Shown: positions 15,382 to 23,395 of the stretch, piece by piece
Numbering within the stretch: the stretch's first letter is position 1
How the letters are laid out: each line of letters begins with the position of its first letter
Origin: Nonomuraea sp. NEAU-A123
GTDB lineage: Bacteria; Actinomycetota; Actinomycetes; Streptosporangiales; Streptosporangiaceae
NCBI RefSeq assembly: GCF_018603905.1
Contig: NZ_JAHFZZ010000019.1
Coordinates: 124,001 to 188,000 of the forward strand
Length of the DNA stretch: 64,000 bases
Direction: 5' to 3'
Position numbers and translations under genes: made by a program
The notes under the pieces: model-generated
What the model was told of the DNA's origin: nothing
Databases searched by the model: none
The model's input: only the letters and a program-made list of their open reading frames with translations

Positions 15382-16623
15382 ATGGCTTCCGATACGCACC
15401 GGGCGATCGAGACGGTCTGGCGGATGGAAGCGGCGCGGCTCATCGCCGGCCTGACCGGGCTGGTCCGCGACCTCGGTCTGGCCGAGGAGCTGGCCCAGGA
15501 CGCGCTGGTCGCGGCGCTGGAGCAGTGGCCGGAGTCAGGCGTGCCGGGCAATCCCGGAGCCTGGCTCATGACCGTCGCCAAGCGCCGCGCCATCGACCTG
15601 CTGCGCCGCCAGGAACGCTACGCGCGCAAGCTCACCGAGATCGGCCGCGAGCGGTCCGAGCCGGGCGCCGAGGAGGAGCTGCCCGGCATAGACGAGATCG
15701 AGGACGACCTGCTGCGGCTGGTGTTCACGGCGTGCCATCCGGTGCTGTCCACCGAGGCGCGGGTGGCGCTCACGCTGCGAGTGCTCGGCGGGCTGACCAC
15801 CGACGAGATCGCCAGGGCGTTCCTGGTCCCGGAGCCGACGATGGCGCAGCGGATCGTCCGCGCCAAGCGGACGCTGGCCGACAAGCAGGTGCCGTTCGAG
15901 GTGCCGCAGGGCGAGGAGCTCGCCGGACGCCTGTCGTCCGTCCTGGAGGTCATCTACCTGATCTTCAACGAGGGCTACTCTGCCACGGCCGGTGACGACT
16001 GGATGCGGCCGGGGCTCTGCGAGGACGCGCTGCGACTCGGCCGGGTGCTGGCCGGGCTGATGCCCAAGGAGCCCGAGGTGCACGGCCTGGTCGCGCTGAT
16101 GGAGATTCAGGCCTCGCGCGCGGCGGCCCGGGTGGGCCCCTCCGGCGAGCCGATCCTGCTGCTGGAACAGCACAGGGGCCGCTGGGACCGCCTGCTCATC
16201 CGCCGTGGCCTGGAGGCGCTCCAGCAGGCCGAGGACCTCGGTGGCGACCTCGGCCCGTACGTGCTGCAGGCCGCCATCGCGGCCTGTCACGCGCGGGCGC
16301 TCACCGCCGAGGAGACCGACTGGCGGGCCATCGCCACGCTGTACGAGGCGCTCGCGCGGATGTCGCGATCGCCGGTCGTCGAGCTCAACCGGGCCGTCGC
16401 GCTCGCCATGGCGTACGGTCCGGCGGTCGGCCTGGAGCTGGTCGACCAGCTCGTCGACGAACCGGCGCTCAAGGGCTACCACCTGCTGCCGAGCGTACGC
16501 GGGGATCTGCTGGTCAAGCTGGGCCGGCCGGATGAGGCACGGGCCGAGTTCGAGCGGGCGGCGGCCATGACCCGCAACACCCGCGAACGCACCCTGCTAC
16601 GGGAACGCGCCGCCGCCTGCTGA
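15382..16623 (+). CDS. ECF42-type RNA polymerase sigma factor with C-terminal TPR-like extension
   Basis: A 413-residue extracytoplasmic-function sigma factor, twice the normal ECF length. Sigma2 (about residues 10-80) includes DLGLAEELAQDALVAALEQW and WLMTVAKRRAIDLLRR. Sigma4 (about 110-165) includes LTLRVLGGLTTDEIARAFLV and MAQRIVRAKRTLAD. The remainder (DUF6596, about 180-285, then helical TPR-like repeats VVELNRAVALAMAYGP and GRPDEARAEFERAAAM) is diagnostic of ECF42. No anti-sigma factor is adjacent; in ECF42 the extension itself is needed for activity. ATG 15382 gives MASDTHRAIE; the open frame extends upstream to TTG 15358 without a good ribosome site. It follows the DGPF gene. Confidence 0.92.
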   Translation: MASDTHRAIETVWRMEAARLIAGLTGLVRDLGLAEELAQDALVAALEQWPESGVPGNPGAWLMTVAKRRAIDLLRRQERYARKLTEIGRERSEPGAEEELPGIDEIEDDLLRLVFTACHPVLSTEARVALTLRVLGGLTTDEIARAFLVPEPTMAQRIVRAKRTLADKQVPFEVPQGEELAGRLSSVLEVIYLIFNEGYSATAGDDWMRPGLCEDALRLGRVLAGLMPKEPEVHGLVALMEIQASRAAARVGPSGEPILLLEQHRGRWDRLLIRRGLEALQQAEDLGGDLGPYVLQAAIAACHARALTAEETDWRAIATLYEALARMSRSPVVELNRAVALAMAYGPAVGLELVDQLVDEPALKGYHLLPSVRGDLLVKLGRPDEARAEFERAAAMTRNTRERTLLRERAAAC

Positions 16624-16720
16624 CCGTCTCGAAGGGCGTGACTACGGGCACGACCACGAGAAAAGCCCGCAGTACGTGGGCGACATGCCCAGAAAGCAAA
16701 CACAAACGAGTCCCTTGTGA

Positions 16721-16734
16721 TGGGAGCGCTCCCA
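16721..16734. promoter_or_regulatory. CebR operator 1 (TGGGAGCGCTCCCA)
   Basis: A perfect 14-bp palindrome identical to the CebR box of Streptomyces cellobiose operons. It lies in the 315-bp gap 16624-16938 between the sigma factor gene and cebE. That gap holds both boxes and a weak hairpin (GCCCGC-AGTAC-GTGGGC, 16665-16681), and no gene that I can see. Confidence 0.92.
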
Positions 16735-16850
16735 AACGGCTCTTTGCGCCCTTCATCACCAAAAATCCCTTTTGAAGATGAGAAATCACCCCATTGGTAA
16801 CGGTTGCGTTTCAGCGCATTGACGGGCCAGAGCCGCAAGTGCACCCTTTG

Positions 16851-16864
16851 TGGGAGCGCTCCCA
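16851..16864. promoter_or_regulatory. CebR operator 2 (TGGGAGCGCTCCCA)
   Basis: A second exact copy, 130 bp downstream of the first centre to centre and 75 bp before the cebE start. A TTGACG hexamer at 16819-16824 could be the -35 element of the cebE promoter, which would place this operator around the -10/+1 region. CebR bound here should block transcription until cellobiose is present. Confidence 0.92.
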
Positions 16865-16938
16865 AGGATTTCCCACCGCGGCCCGGAGCGTGTGCCGCGG
16901 TGCACCTCCCCACCCATTCACCCGAGAAGGGGTCCCCC

Positions 16939-18279
16939 ATGATGATCCGCAAGCGTCGCGGCGCTCTCGCCGCGGCTTCGGCCCTGGCGGCGGCGGCGCT
17001 GACCGTCGCATCCTGCAGCTCCGGCGGCACTCCGGCCGCCAGCAGCGCACCTGCCTCCTCCGCGGCCGCCGAACCGGTCACGATCCGGGTGCAGGATTTC
17101 GGCGGCGGCTCGAACTTCGGCTACAAGAACGCCATCACGAAGTGGAACGCCGAGCACAAGGACATCCAGATCAAGGAAGAGCACCTCACCGACCAGTTCG
17201 AGCAGCAGTACTGGCCGCAGATGATCCAGTGGCTGCAGGCCGGCAACGGCGCGGGCGACGTGGTAGGCATCGACGAAGGTGGCATGGGCCTGGCCAAGGC
17301 GCACCCCGAGTGGTGGGCCGACCTGAAGGAATACGGCCTGGAGTCCCGCAAGGCGGACTTCCCCGCTTGGAAGTGGGAGAACGGCACCACCGCCGACGGC
17401 AAGCTGTTCGGCCTGGGCACCGACATCGGCGGCATGAGCATCTGCTACCGCTCGGATCTGTTCAAGAAGGCCGGGCTGCCCAGCGAGCGGGACAAGGTCA
17501 GCGCCCTGTGGCCGTCTTGGGACGCCTTCATGAAGGTCGGCCAGCAGTTCCAGGCGAAGGTGAAGGACACCAAGTTCGCCGACGGCACGAACACGCTCTA
17601 CCAGGTGGTCCTCTACCAGGAGGCGGCCAAGAACGGCAACGTCACCTACTTCGACAAGGACAACAACCTCATCGTCGACAAGAACCCGGCGGTGAAGGCG
17701 GGCTTCGACTTCGCCACGAAGATGAGCCAGCAGGGCCTGACCGCCAAGCTGCGTAACTTCACCGACGAGTGGGCGGCGGGCACCCAGAAGGGCGCGTTCG
17801 CCACGGTCGGCTGCCCGTCGTGGATGCTCGGCGTGGTCAGCGGCAACGCGGGCGACGGCGGCAAGGGCAAATGGGACGTGGCCGCGGTTCCCGGCGGCGG
17901 CGGCAACTGGGGCGGCTCCTGGCTGGCCGTGCCGAAGCAGAGCAAGCACCCGAAGGAAGCCGCCGCGGTGGCGGACTACCTGACCAACGCGCAGACCGAG
18001 GCGAGCATCTTCACCGACTTCGGCAACATGCCGAGCAACACGCAGGCGCAGCAGGACTCGGCCGTGCAGAGCGCGAAGAACGAGTTCTTCAACAACGCTC
18101 CCATCGGCGAGATCTTCGCCAAGTCGGCGGCGAGCCTGCAGCCGGTCTTCCTCGGCGTCAAGCACGCCCAGGTCAAGAACGCCATCGAGTCGGTGATCCA
18201 GGGCATGGACGACGGTTCGGTCCCCTACGGCAAGGCCTGGCAGCAGCTGGTCGACGACGCGGTGAAGGCCGCGGGCTGA
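16939..18279 (+). CDS. cebE: Cellobiose/cello-oligosaccharide ABC transporter, substrate-binding lipoprotein
   Basis: A 446-residue extracellular solute-binding protein of family 1. An Arg/Lys-rich n-region and hydrophobic stretch lead to a lipobox TVASC with the lipidated Cys at residue 26, then a Ser/Ala linker. The mature part carries family 1 features such as GLGTDIGGMSICYRSDLFKKAG and GGSWLAVPKQSKHP read in pieces, and the C-terminal VIQGMDDGSVPYGKAWQQ. ATG 16939 is the start that yields the signal peptide. It heads cebEFG-bglC-cebR and is preceded by two CebR boxes. No ATPase is encoded here; the shared ATPase MsiK elsewhere normally serves such systems. Confidence 0.93.
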   Translation: MMIRKRRGALAAASALAAAALTVASCSSGGTPAASSAPASSAAAEPVTIRVQDFGGGSNFGYKNAITKWNAEHKDIQIKEEHLTDQFEQQYWPQMIQWLQAGNGAGDVVGIDEGGMGLAKAHPEWWADLKEYGLESRKADFPAWKWENGTTADGKLFGLGTDIGGMSICYRSDLFKKAGLPSERDKVSALWPSWDAFMKVGQQFQAKVKDTKFADGTNTLYQVVLYQEAAKNGNVTYFDKDNNLIVDKNPAVKAGFDFATKMSQQGLTAKLRNFTDEWAAGTQKGAFATVGCPSWMLGVVSGNAGDGGKGKWDVAAVPGGGGNWGGSWLAVPKQSKHPKEAAAVADYLTNAQTEASIFTDFGNMPSNTQAQQDSAVQSAKNEFFNNAPIGEIFAKSAASLQPVFLGVKHAQVKNAIESVIQGMDDGSVPYGKAWQQLVDDAVKAAG

Positions 18280-18286
18280 TCTCCCT

Positions 18287-18314
18287 GCCCGGCCCGCACC
18301 GAAGCGGGCCGGGC
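18287..18314 (+). terminator. Intra-operon hairpin between cebE and cebF
   Basis: GCCCGGCCCGC (18287-18297) pairs perfectly with GCGGGCCGGGC (18304-18314) around a 6-nt loop, 8 nt after the cebE stop and 23 nt before cebF. It may partly terminate or protect the upstream message, giving more binding protein than permease. Confidence 0.7.
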
Positions 18315-18336
18315 TACTGCCGCCGAAAGGTCACTC

Positions 18337-19287
18337 ATGAGTATCGACACCCTCCCGCGGGCGGTGCGGCCCAGCCGACATCTCCCGCCCGGCCGCCGCT
18401 GGCGTTCCCGACTGGACGTCAAGGTGATGCCGTACACCCTGGTGTCCCCGTACTTCATCCTGTTCGCCGCCTTCGGGCTCTTCCCGCTGGCGTTCACGCT
18501 CTACTACTCGCTCTACGACTACGACCTGGCCGGGACCACGGAGTGGACCGGGCTGGGCAACTACGCCAAGCTGCTGGCCGACGAGGACTTCTGGAACGCC
18601 GTCACCAACACCGTCGGCATCTTCTTCCTGGCCACGATCCCGCAGTTGCTGCTGGCGCTGTTCCTGGCCAACGCGCTGAACAAGCGGTTCCGGCTGCGCC
18701 TGGCCGTCCGGATGAGCGTGCTGCTGCCGCTGGTGACCTCCGTGGTCGCGGTGGCGGTCGTGTTCACCCAGCTCTTCGCCCGTGACTGGGGCCTGGTCAA
18801 CTGGATCCTGAGCTGGTTCGGCGTGGACGCCATCAACTGGCGGGCCGAGCGGATCCCGTCGTGGCTGGCCATCGCCACCATGGTCGACTGGCGCTGGACC
18901 GGCTACAACGCGATCATCTTCCTGGCCGGGATGCAGACGATCCCGCGCGACCTGTACGAGGCCGCAGCGATCGACGGCGCCACGCGGCGGCGGCAGTTCT
19001 GGCAGATCACGCTGCCGATGCTCCGCCCGACCATGATCTTCGTGGTGCTCAACTCCACGATCGGCGGGCTCACGCTGTTCTCCGAGCCGACCACGTTCTA
19101 CGGCGGCAACGTCGACGGCGGGTCGCAGGGGCAGTTCCAGACGGTCGCGATGTTCGTCGTCAAGCAGGGCTTCCGGGAGTTCGACTACGGTTACGCCGCC
19201 GCGGCGGCCTGGCTGCTGTTCCTGCTCATCCTCGTCGGAGCGTTCGTCAACTTCATGTTCGTGCGCAGGATCGGGGGCACCAAATGA
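18337..19287 (+). CDS. cebF: Cellobiose ABC transporter permease, MalF-like
   Basis: A 316-residue inner-membrane permease with about six helices. The cytoplasmic EAA loop that docks the ATPase is EAAAIDGATRRRQFWQITLP. The N-terminus (PSRHLPPGRRWRSRLD) is basic and cytoplasmic, followed by helix 1 YTLVSPYFILFAAFGLFPLA. ATG 18337 follows GAAAGG. Its stop overlaps the cebG start (ATGA). It pairs with CebG to form the channel for sugars captured by the CebE-type protein. Confidence 0.94.
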   Translation: MSIDTLPRAVRPSRHLPPGRRWRSRLDVKVMPYTLVSPYFILFAAFGLFPLAFTLYYSLYDYDLAGTTEWTGLGNYAKLLADEDFWNAVTNTVGIFFLATIPQLLLALFLANALNKRFRLRLAVRMSVLLPLVTSVVAVAVVFTQLFARDWGLVNWILSWFGVDAINWRAERIPSWLAIATMVDWRWTGYNAIIFLAGMQTIPRDLYEAAAIDGATRRRQFWQITLPMLRPTMIFVVLNSTIGGLTLFSEPTTFYGGNVDGGSQGQFQTVAMFVVKQGFREFDYGYAAAAAWLLFLLILVGAFVNFMFVRRIGGTK

Positions 19288-20114
19288 CCAACTGGTCGCC
19301 GACCCGCATCACCAGGGCCATGCTGGCGCTGGCCATCGTGCTGTCCGCCTTCCCGCTGTACTGGATGCTGGTCATCGCCTCGCGCACCAACTCCGACGCG
19401 GTCGCGGTGCCGCCGCCGTTCCTGCCGGGCGGCAACCTCGGCCAGAACATCGTCGCGGTGCTGAACAACGAGGACGCCCACTTCCTGCTGGGCCTGACCA
19501 ACTCGTTCATCGTGGCGAGCGTCGTCACCGTCTCGGTGGTCATCATCTCGACGCTGGCCGGCTTCTCCTTCGCCAGCCTGTCGTTCAAGGGCAAGAACGT
19601 GCTGCTGCTGCTCGTCCTGCTGACGATGGCCGTGCCGCTGCAGCAGATGGGTGTGGTGCCGCTCTACCGGCTGATGGTGAGCCTGGGGTGGACAGGCACC
19701 CTCAAAGCGGTCATCCTGCCGTACCTGCTCAACGGGTTCGGGGTGTTCCTGATGGCCCAGTACACCCGCCAGGCGGTGCCGATGGAGCTGGTCGAGGCGG
19801 CCAGGGTCGACGGCGCGGCCACCCTGCGGATCTGGTGGAACGTCGTGCTGCCGGCCGTGCGGCCGGGCATGGCGGTGCTGGGGATCAACACGTTCATGCT
19901 GATGTGGAATGACTTCATGTGGCCGCTGATCGTGCTGACCCCGGACAATCCGACCGTACAGATCGCGATCACCTCGCTGAACGCCAGGTTCTCCACGAAC
20001 TACACATTGATCTTCGCGGGAACGGCGCTGTCCATCATTCCGCTCATCGCGGTATTCGTCGCATTCGGCCGCCAGATCGTCGGCGGACTCATGGAAGGTG
20101 CGGTCAAGGCGTGA
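19284..20114 (+). CDS. cebG: Cellobiose ABC transporter permease, MalG-like
   Basis: A 276-residue permease partner of CebF, with six predicted helices. Its EAA loop is EAARVDGAATLRIWWNVVLP, and the C-terminus GRQIVGGLMEGAVKA is the typical MalG-type end. Start ATG 19284 overlaps the cebF stop by 4 nt; its own stop overlaps the GTG of the beta-glucosidase, so all three are translationally coupled. Confidence 0.94.
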   Translation: MTNWSPTRITRAMLALAIVLSAFPLYWMLVIASRTNSDAVAVPPPFLPGGNLGQNIVAVLNNEDAHFLLGLTNSFIVASVVTVSVVIISTLAGFSFASLSFKGKNVLLLLVLLTMAVPLQQMGVVPLYRLMVSLGWTGTLKAVILPYLLNGFGVFLMAQYTRQAVPMELVEAARVDGAATLRIWWNVVLPAVRPGMAVLGINTFMLMWNDFMWPLIVLTPDNPTVQIAITSLNARFSTNYTLIFAGTALSIIPLIAVFVAFGRQIVGGLMEGAVKA

Positions 20115-21520
20115 CGACACAAGAGGAACAGACACGTGCCGGGCTGCGCTTCCCCACGGGATTCGCATTCGGGTCGGCCACCTCGGCGTACCAGGTCGAG
20201 GGCGCGGTCGACGAGGACGGGCGCGGCATCTCCATCTGGGACACCTTCGCCAAGACTCCCGGCCGCGTGCTCAACGGGGACAACGCGGACGTGGCCATCG
20301 ACCACTACCACCGCTACCGGGAAGACGTCCAGATCATGGCGGAGCTGGGCCTGTCCGCCTACCGCTTCTCGGTGTCCTGGCCCCGGATCCAGCCCGACGG
20401 GTCGGGCCGGATCAACCAGAAGGGCCTCGACTTCTACAAGCGGCTCACCGACGAGCTGCGGCAGCACGGCATCGACCCCTGGCTGACCCTCTACCACTGG
20501 GACCTGCCCCAGGCGCTGGAGGACAGGGGCGGCTGGCCCAACCGCGACACGGCCTACTGTTTCGCGGACTACGCGGCGACCGTACACGAAGCGCTGAAGG
20601 ACTACGTGCATACCTTCAGCACCGTCAACGAGCCATGGTGCACCGCGTTCCTCGGCTACGCCTCGGGCGAGCACGCCCCGGGGCGCCGCGAGCCGGAGAA
20701 CGCGATCAGGGGCGCGCACCATCTCAACCTCGCCCATGGCCTCTCCGTACAGGCGATGGGCGCCAGGCGGGTCGGCGGCTGCGTGAACCTCTACGCGATC
20801 ACCCCGGCCACCGCCAGCGAGGCGGACCAGGACGCGGCGCGGCGCATCGACGGGCTGCAGAACCGGTTCTTCCTCGACGCGCTGATGACCGGCCGCTATC
20901 CGCAGGACGTCCTCGACGACCTCGGCATGGACCTGGACTTCATCCAGGACGGCGACATGGCGACCATCAAGGCGCCGATCGACCTGCTGCTCGTCAACTA
21001 CTACAGCCGCTTCACGGTTTCGGGAGCACCAGGCGGCAGAGCATCGGCGGCGGCGGCGCCCACGGACACCGGCTCGCCCTGGGTCGGCAGCGAGCACGTG
21101 TCGTTCGTCAACGGCGGCCGGCCGGTCACCGCGATGGGCTGGGAGATCGACCGGAGCGGCCTGCTGGAGGTCCTGTCCAGGGTGGCGCGGGACTATCCGG
21201 CGATCCCGATGGTCGTCTCCGAGAACGGCGCGGCCTTCGACGACGTCCTGGAGCACGGCCGGGTGCACGACGCCGAGCGCGTGGCCTACCTGGACGCGCA
21301 CCTGCGCGCCTGCCGCGACGCGATCGACGCCGGCGTGCCGCTGGAGGGTTATTTCGCCTGGTCGCTGATGGATAATTTCGAGTGGGCATGGGGCTACGGC
21401 AAGCGTTTCGGCCTCGTGCACGTGGACTTCGAAACCCAGCGGCGCGTACTCAAGGACAGCGCCATCTGGTACTCGGAGATCATCCGGCAGAATAGGCGCC
21501 ATGAACAGACCGACTCTTGA
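20111..21520 (+). CDS. bglC: GH1 beta-glucosidase (cellobiose hydrolysis)
   Basis: A 469-residue family 1 glycoside hydrolase without a signal peptide, so cytoplasmic. It should cleave imported cellobiose to glucose. The acid/base Glu174 is in STVNEPWCTAF and the nucleophile Glu371 in MVVSENGAAF. The GH1 N-terminal signature FAFGSATSAYQVEGA and the aglycone-site SLMDNFEWAWGYGKRFGLVH are intact. GTG 20111 overlaps cebG by 4 nt. The last 20 nt overlap the start of the LacI-type regulator. Length and motifs match BglC of Streptomyces ceb operons. Confidence 0.95.
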   Translation: MTTQEEQTRAGLRFPTGFAFGSATSAYQVEGAVDEDGRGISIWDTFAKTPGRVLNGDNADVAIDHYHRYREDVQIMAELGLSAYRFSVSWPRIQPDGSGRINQKGLDFYKRLTDELRQHGIDPWLTLYHWDLPQALEDRGGWPNRDTAYCFADYAATVHEALKDYVHTFSTVNEPWCTAFLGYASGEHAPGRREPENAIRGAHHLNLAHGLSVQAMGARRVGGCVNLYAITPATASEADQDAARRIDGLQNRFFLDALMTGRYPQDVLDDLGMDLDFIQDGDMATIKAPIDLLLVNYYSRFTVSGAPGGRASAAAAPTDTGSPWVGSEHVSFVNGGRPVTAMGWEIDRSGLLEVLSRVARDYPAIPMVVSENGAAFDDVLEHGRVHDAERVAYLDAHLRACRDAIDAGVPLEGYFAWSLMDNFEWAWGYGKRFGLVHVDFETQRRVLKDSAIWYSEIIRQNRRHEQTDS

Positions 21521-22502
21521 GGCAGTGGCTGCTCGGGCCGGGGTGGGCCGGGGCACGGTGTCGAGAGTCATCAACGGTTCGCCCAATGTGAGCGAGAAGG
21601 CCCGCGACGCCGTGCAACAGGCCATCCAGGAGCTGGGCTACGTGCCCAACCGCGCGGCCCGGGCACTGGTCACCCGGCGCACCGACACGGTGGCGCTGGT
21701 CGTGTCCGAGTCCGAGCTGCGCGTCTTCGACGAGCCCTACTTCGCCGGGACCATCAGGGGCATCGGCTCGGCGCTGGCCGAGACGGGCCTCCAGCTGATC
21801 CTGGCGATGGCCCAGTCGCAGGAGGAGCACGACCGCCTGGAGCACTACCTGACGGGGCAGCACGTCGACGGCGTGCTGCTCCTGTCGCTGCACGGCGCCG
21901 ACCCGCTGCCCGGCAGGCTGGAGGCGATGGGCGTGCCGACCGTGCTGGGCGGCCGGCCCGTCGGCCTCACCCCCTACAGCTACGTCGACATGGACAACCG
22001 GGCCGGGGCCCGGCAGGCGGTCAAGCACCTGATGGGTCTCGGCCGGCGGCGCATCGCCACGATCGCCGGCTCGCAGGACATGGGCGTGGGCGTCGACCGG
22101 CTGGCCGGCTACCACGACGCGCTGCTCACCTCGGGCGCGCGGGAGCTGGTGGCCTATGGCGGCGACTTCTCCGAGGAGAGCGGCGCGGCGGCGATGGGCG
22201 AGCTGCTGGCCGCCGAGCCGGAGATCGACGCGGTGTTCGCCGCCTCCGACCTGCTGGCGGTGGGGGCGATGCGGGTGCTCAAGGCCGAAGGCCGGGCCGT
22301 CCCCGATGACGTGGCGGTGGTGGGGTTCGACGACTCCAAGGCCGCCATGCACACCGACCCGCCGCTGACCACCGTGCACCAGCCGGCCGAGGAGATGGGC
22401 CGCCAGATGGCGCGGCTGCTGGTGGCGCGCATCAACGGCGAGGTGCTCCGCCAGCCCGTGGTCATCCTCGACACCCACCTGGTGCGCCGGGCGTCGGCTT
22501 GA
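21501..22502 (+). CDS. cebR: LacI-family repressor, CebR-like
   Basis: A 333-residue repressor. The N-terminal helix-turn-helix is TLEAVAARAGVGRGTVSRVI followed by the hinge helix PNRAARALVTRR, which inserts into the minor groove. The periplasmic-binding-like core follows, with DGVLLLSLHG and AVFAASDLLAVGAMRVL. Its gene overlaps bglC by 20 nt and closes the ceb locus, as in Streptomyces. The two perfect CebR boxes before cebE are its obvious targets; cello-oligosaccharides should be the inducer. No box was seen directly before cebR itself, so it may be expressed only through the operon. Confidence 0.93.
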   Translation: MNRPTLEAVAARAGVGRGTVSRVINGSPNVSEKARDAVQQAIQELGYVPNRAARALVTRRTDTVALVVSESELRVFDEPYFAGTIRGIGSALAETGLQLILAMAQSQEEHDRLEHYLTGQHVDGVLLLSLHGADPLPGRLEAMGVPTVLGGRPVGLTPYSYVDMDNRAGARQAVKHLMGLGRRRIATIAGSQDMGVGVDRLAGYHDALLTSGARELVAYGGDFSEESGAAAMGELLAAEPEIDAVFAASDLLAVGAMRVLKAEGRAVPDDVAVVGFDDSKAAMHTDPPLTTVHQPAEEMGRQMARLLVARINGEVLRQPVVILDTHLVRRASA

Positions 22503-22550
22503 CCGGCGGATATCCTTTGCCCGATCCCTGACTCGAGAGAGGACGCCTCC

Positions 22551-23378
22551 GTGCCCCAGCTTGCCGCCGGCGGATACACCGCGCAGGTCAGCCCGCGTGG
22601 CGCCGCGCTCAGGACGCTCCGGCACGGCGAGCGCGACCTGATCACGACCTGGCCCGCCGACGGCCCGGTCCCCTACTTCGCGGGCACGATCCTCGCCCCC
22701 TGGCCGAACCGGGTGGGCGGGGCCCGCTACCCGTTCGGCGGACGGACGCACGAGCTGGCGGTGAGCGAACCCGAGCGCGGCCACGCCCTGCACGGGCTGG
22801 TGTCGGGCGTCGACTGGCAGGTCGAGGAAGACCGGCACGCCTTCGTACGACTGGCGCACACGATCACCCCGACGGCCGGTTACCCGTTCACGCTGGCCCT
22901 GCGGGTGGTGCACCGGCTCGACGAGCACGGCCTGACCACCACCGTCACCGCCCGCAACGAAGGCGACGCCGCCGCCCCCTACGGCTGCGGCCCCCACCCC
23001 TGGCTGCTCGGCGACGACCTGGAGCTGCCCGCCGCCAAGGTGCTGGTCACCGACGAGGAGCTGCTGCCCCGCTCCCTCGACGACGTGTCCGGCTCCCCGT
23101 ACGACTTCCGGCGGGGCCGGCCGCTCGACGGCGACGTGATCGACCACGCGTTCACCGGACTGGCGGCCGGGCAGGCCCGGGTCGGCGGCGTACGCATGAC
23201 GTGGGACCCGGCCGTGCTGCCGTGGGTGCAGGTCTGCACCAGCGGGCAGCTCGGCTACGAGGGCGTGGCGGTAGAGCCGATGACCTGTCCGCCCGACGCG
23301 TTCAACTCCGGCACCGACGTGGTGGTGCTGGAGCCCGGCGGCGAACATGCGGCGAGCTGGACGATCAGCGCCGCCTGA
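22551..23378 (+). CDS. Aldose 1-epimerase family protein
   Basis: A 275-residue galactose mutarotase-like protein that interconverts alpha and beta anomers of sugars. Family features are FAGTILAPWPNRVGGARYPF near the N-terminus, HALHGLVSGVDW with a catalytic-type His, YGCGPHPWLLG with the second His, and the C-terminal EPMTCPPDAFNSG. GTG 22551 follows GAGAGGA. It lies 48 bp after cebR and could process the glucose released by the beta-glucosidase, though no CebR box precedes it. Confidence 0.92.
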   Translation: MPQLAAGGYTAQVSPRGAALRTLRHGERDLITTWPADGPVPYFAGTILAPWPNRVGGARYPFGGRTHELAVSEPERGHALHGLVSGVDWQVEEDRHAFVRLAHTITPTAGYPFTLALRVVHRLDEHGLTTTVTARNEGDAAAPYGCGPHPWLLGDDLELPAAKVLVTDEELLPRSLDDVSGSPYDFRRGRPLDGDVIDHAFTGLAAGQARVGGVRMTWDPAVLPWVQVCTSGQLGYEGVAVEPMTCPPDAFNSGTDVVVLEPGGEHAASWTISAA

Positions 23379-23395
23379 CCCCAGAATCAGGACTC

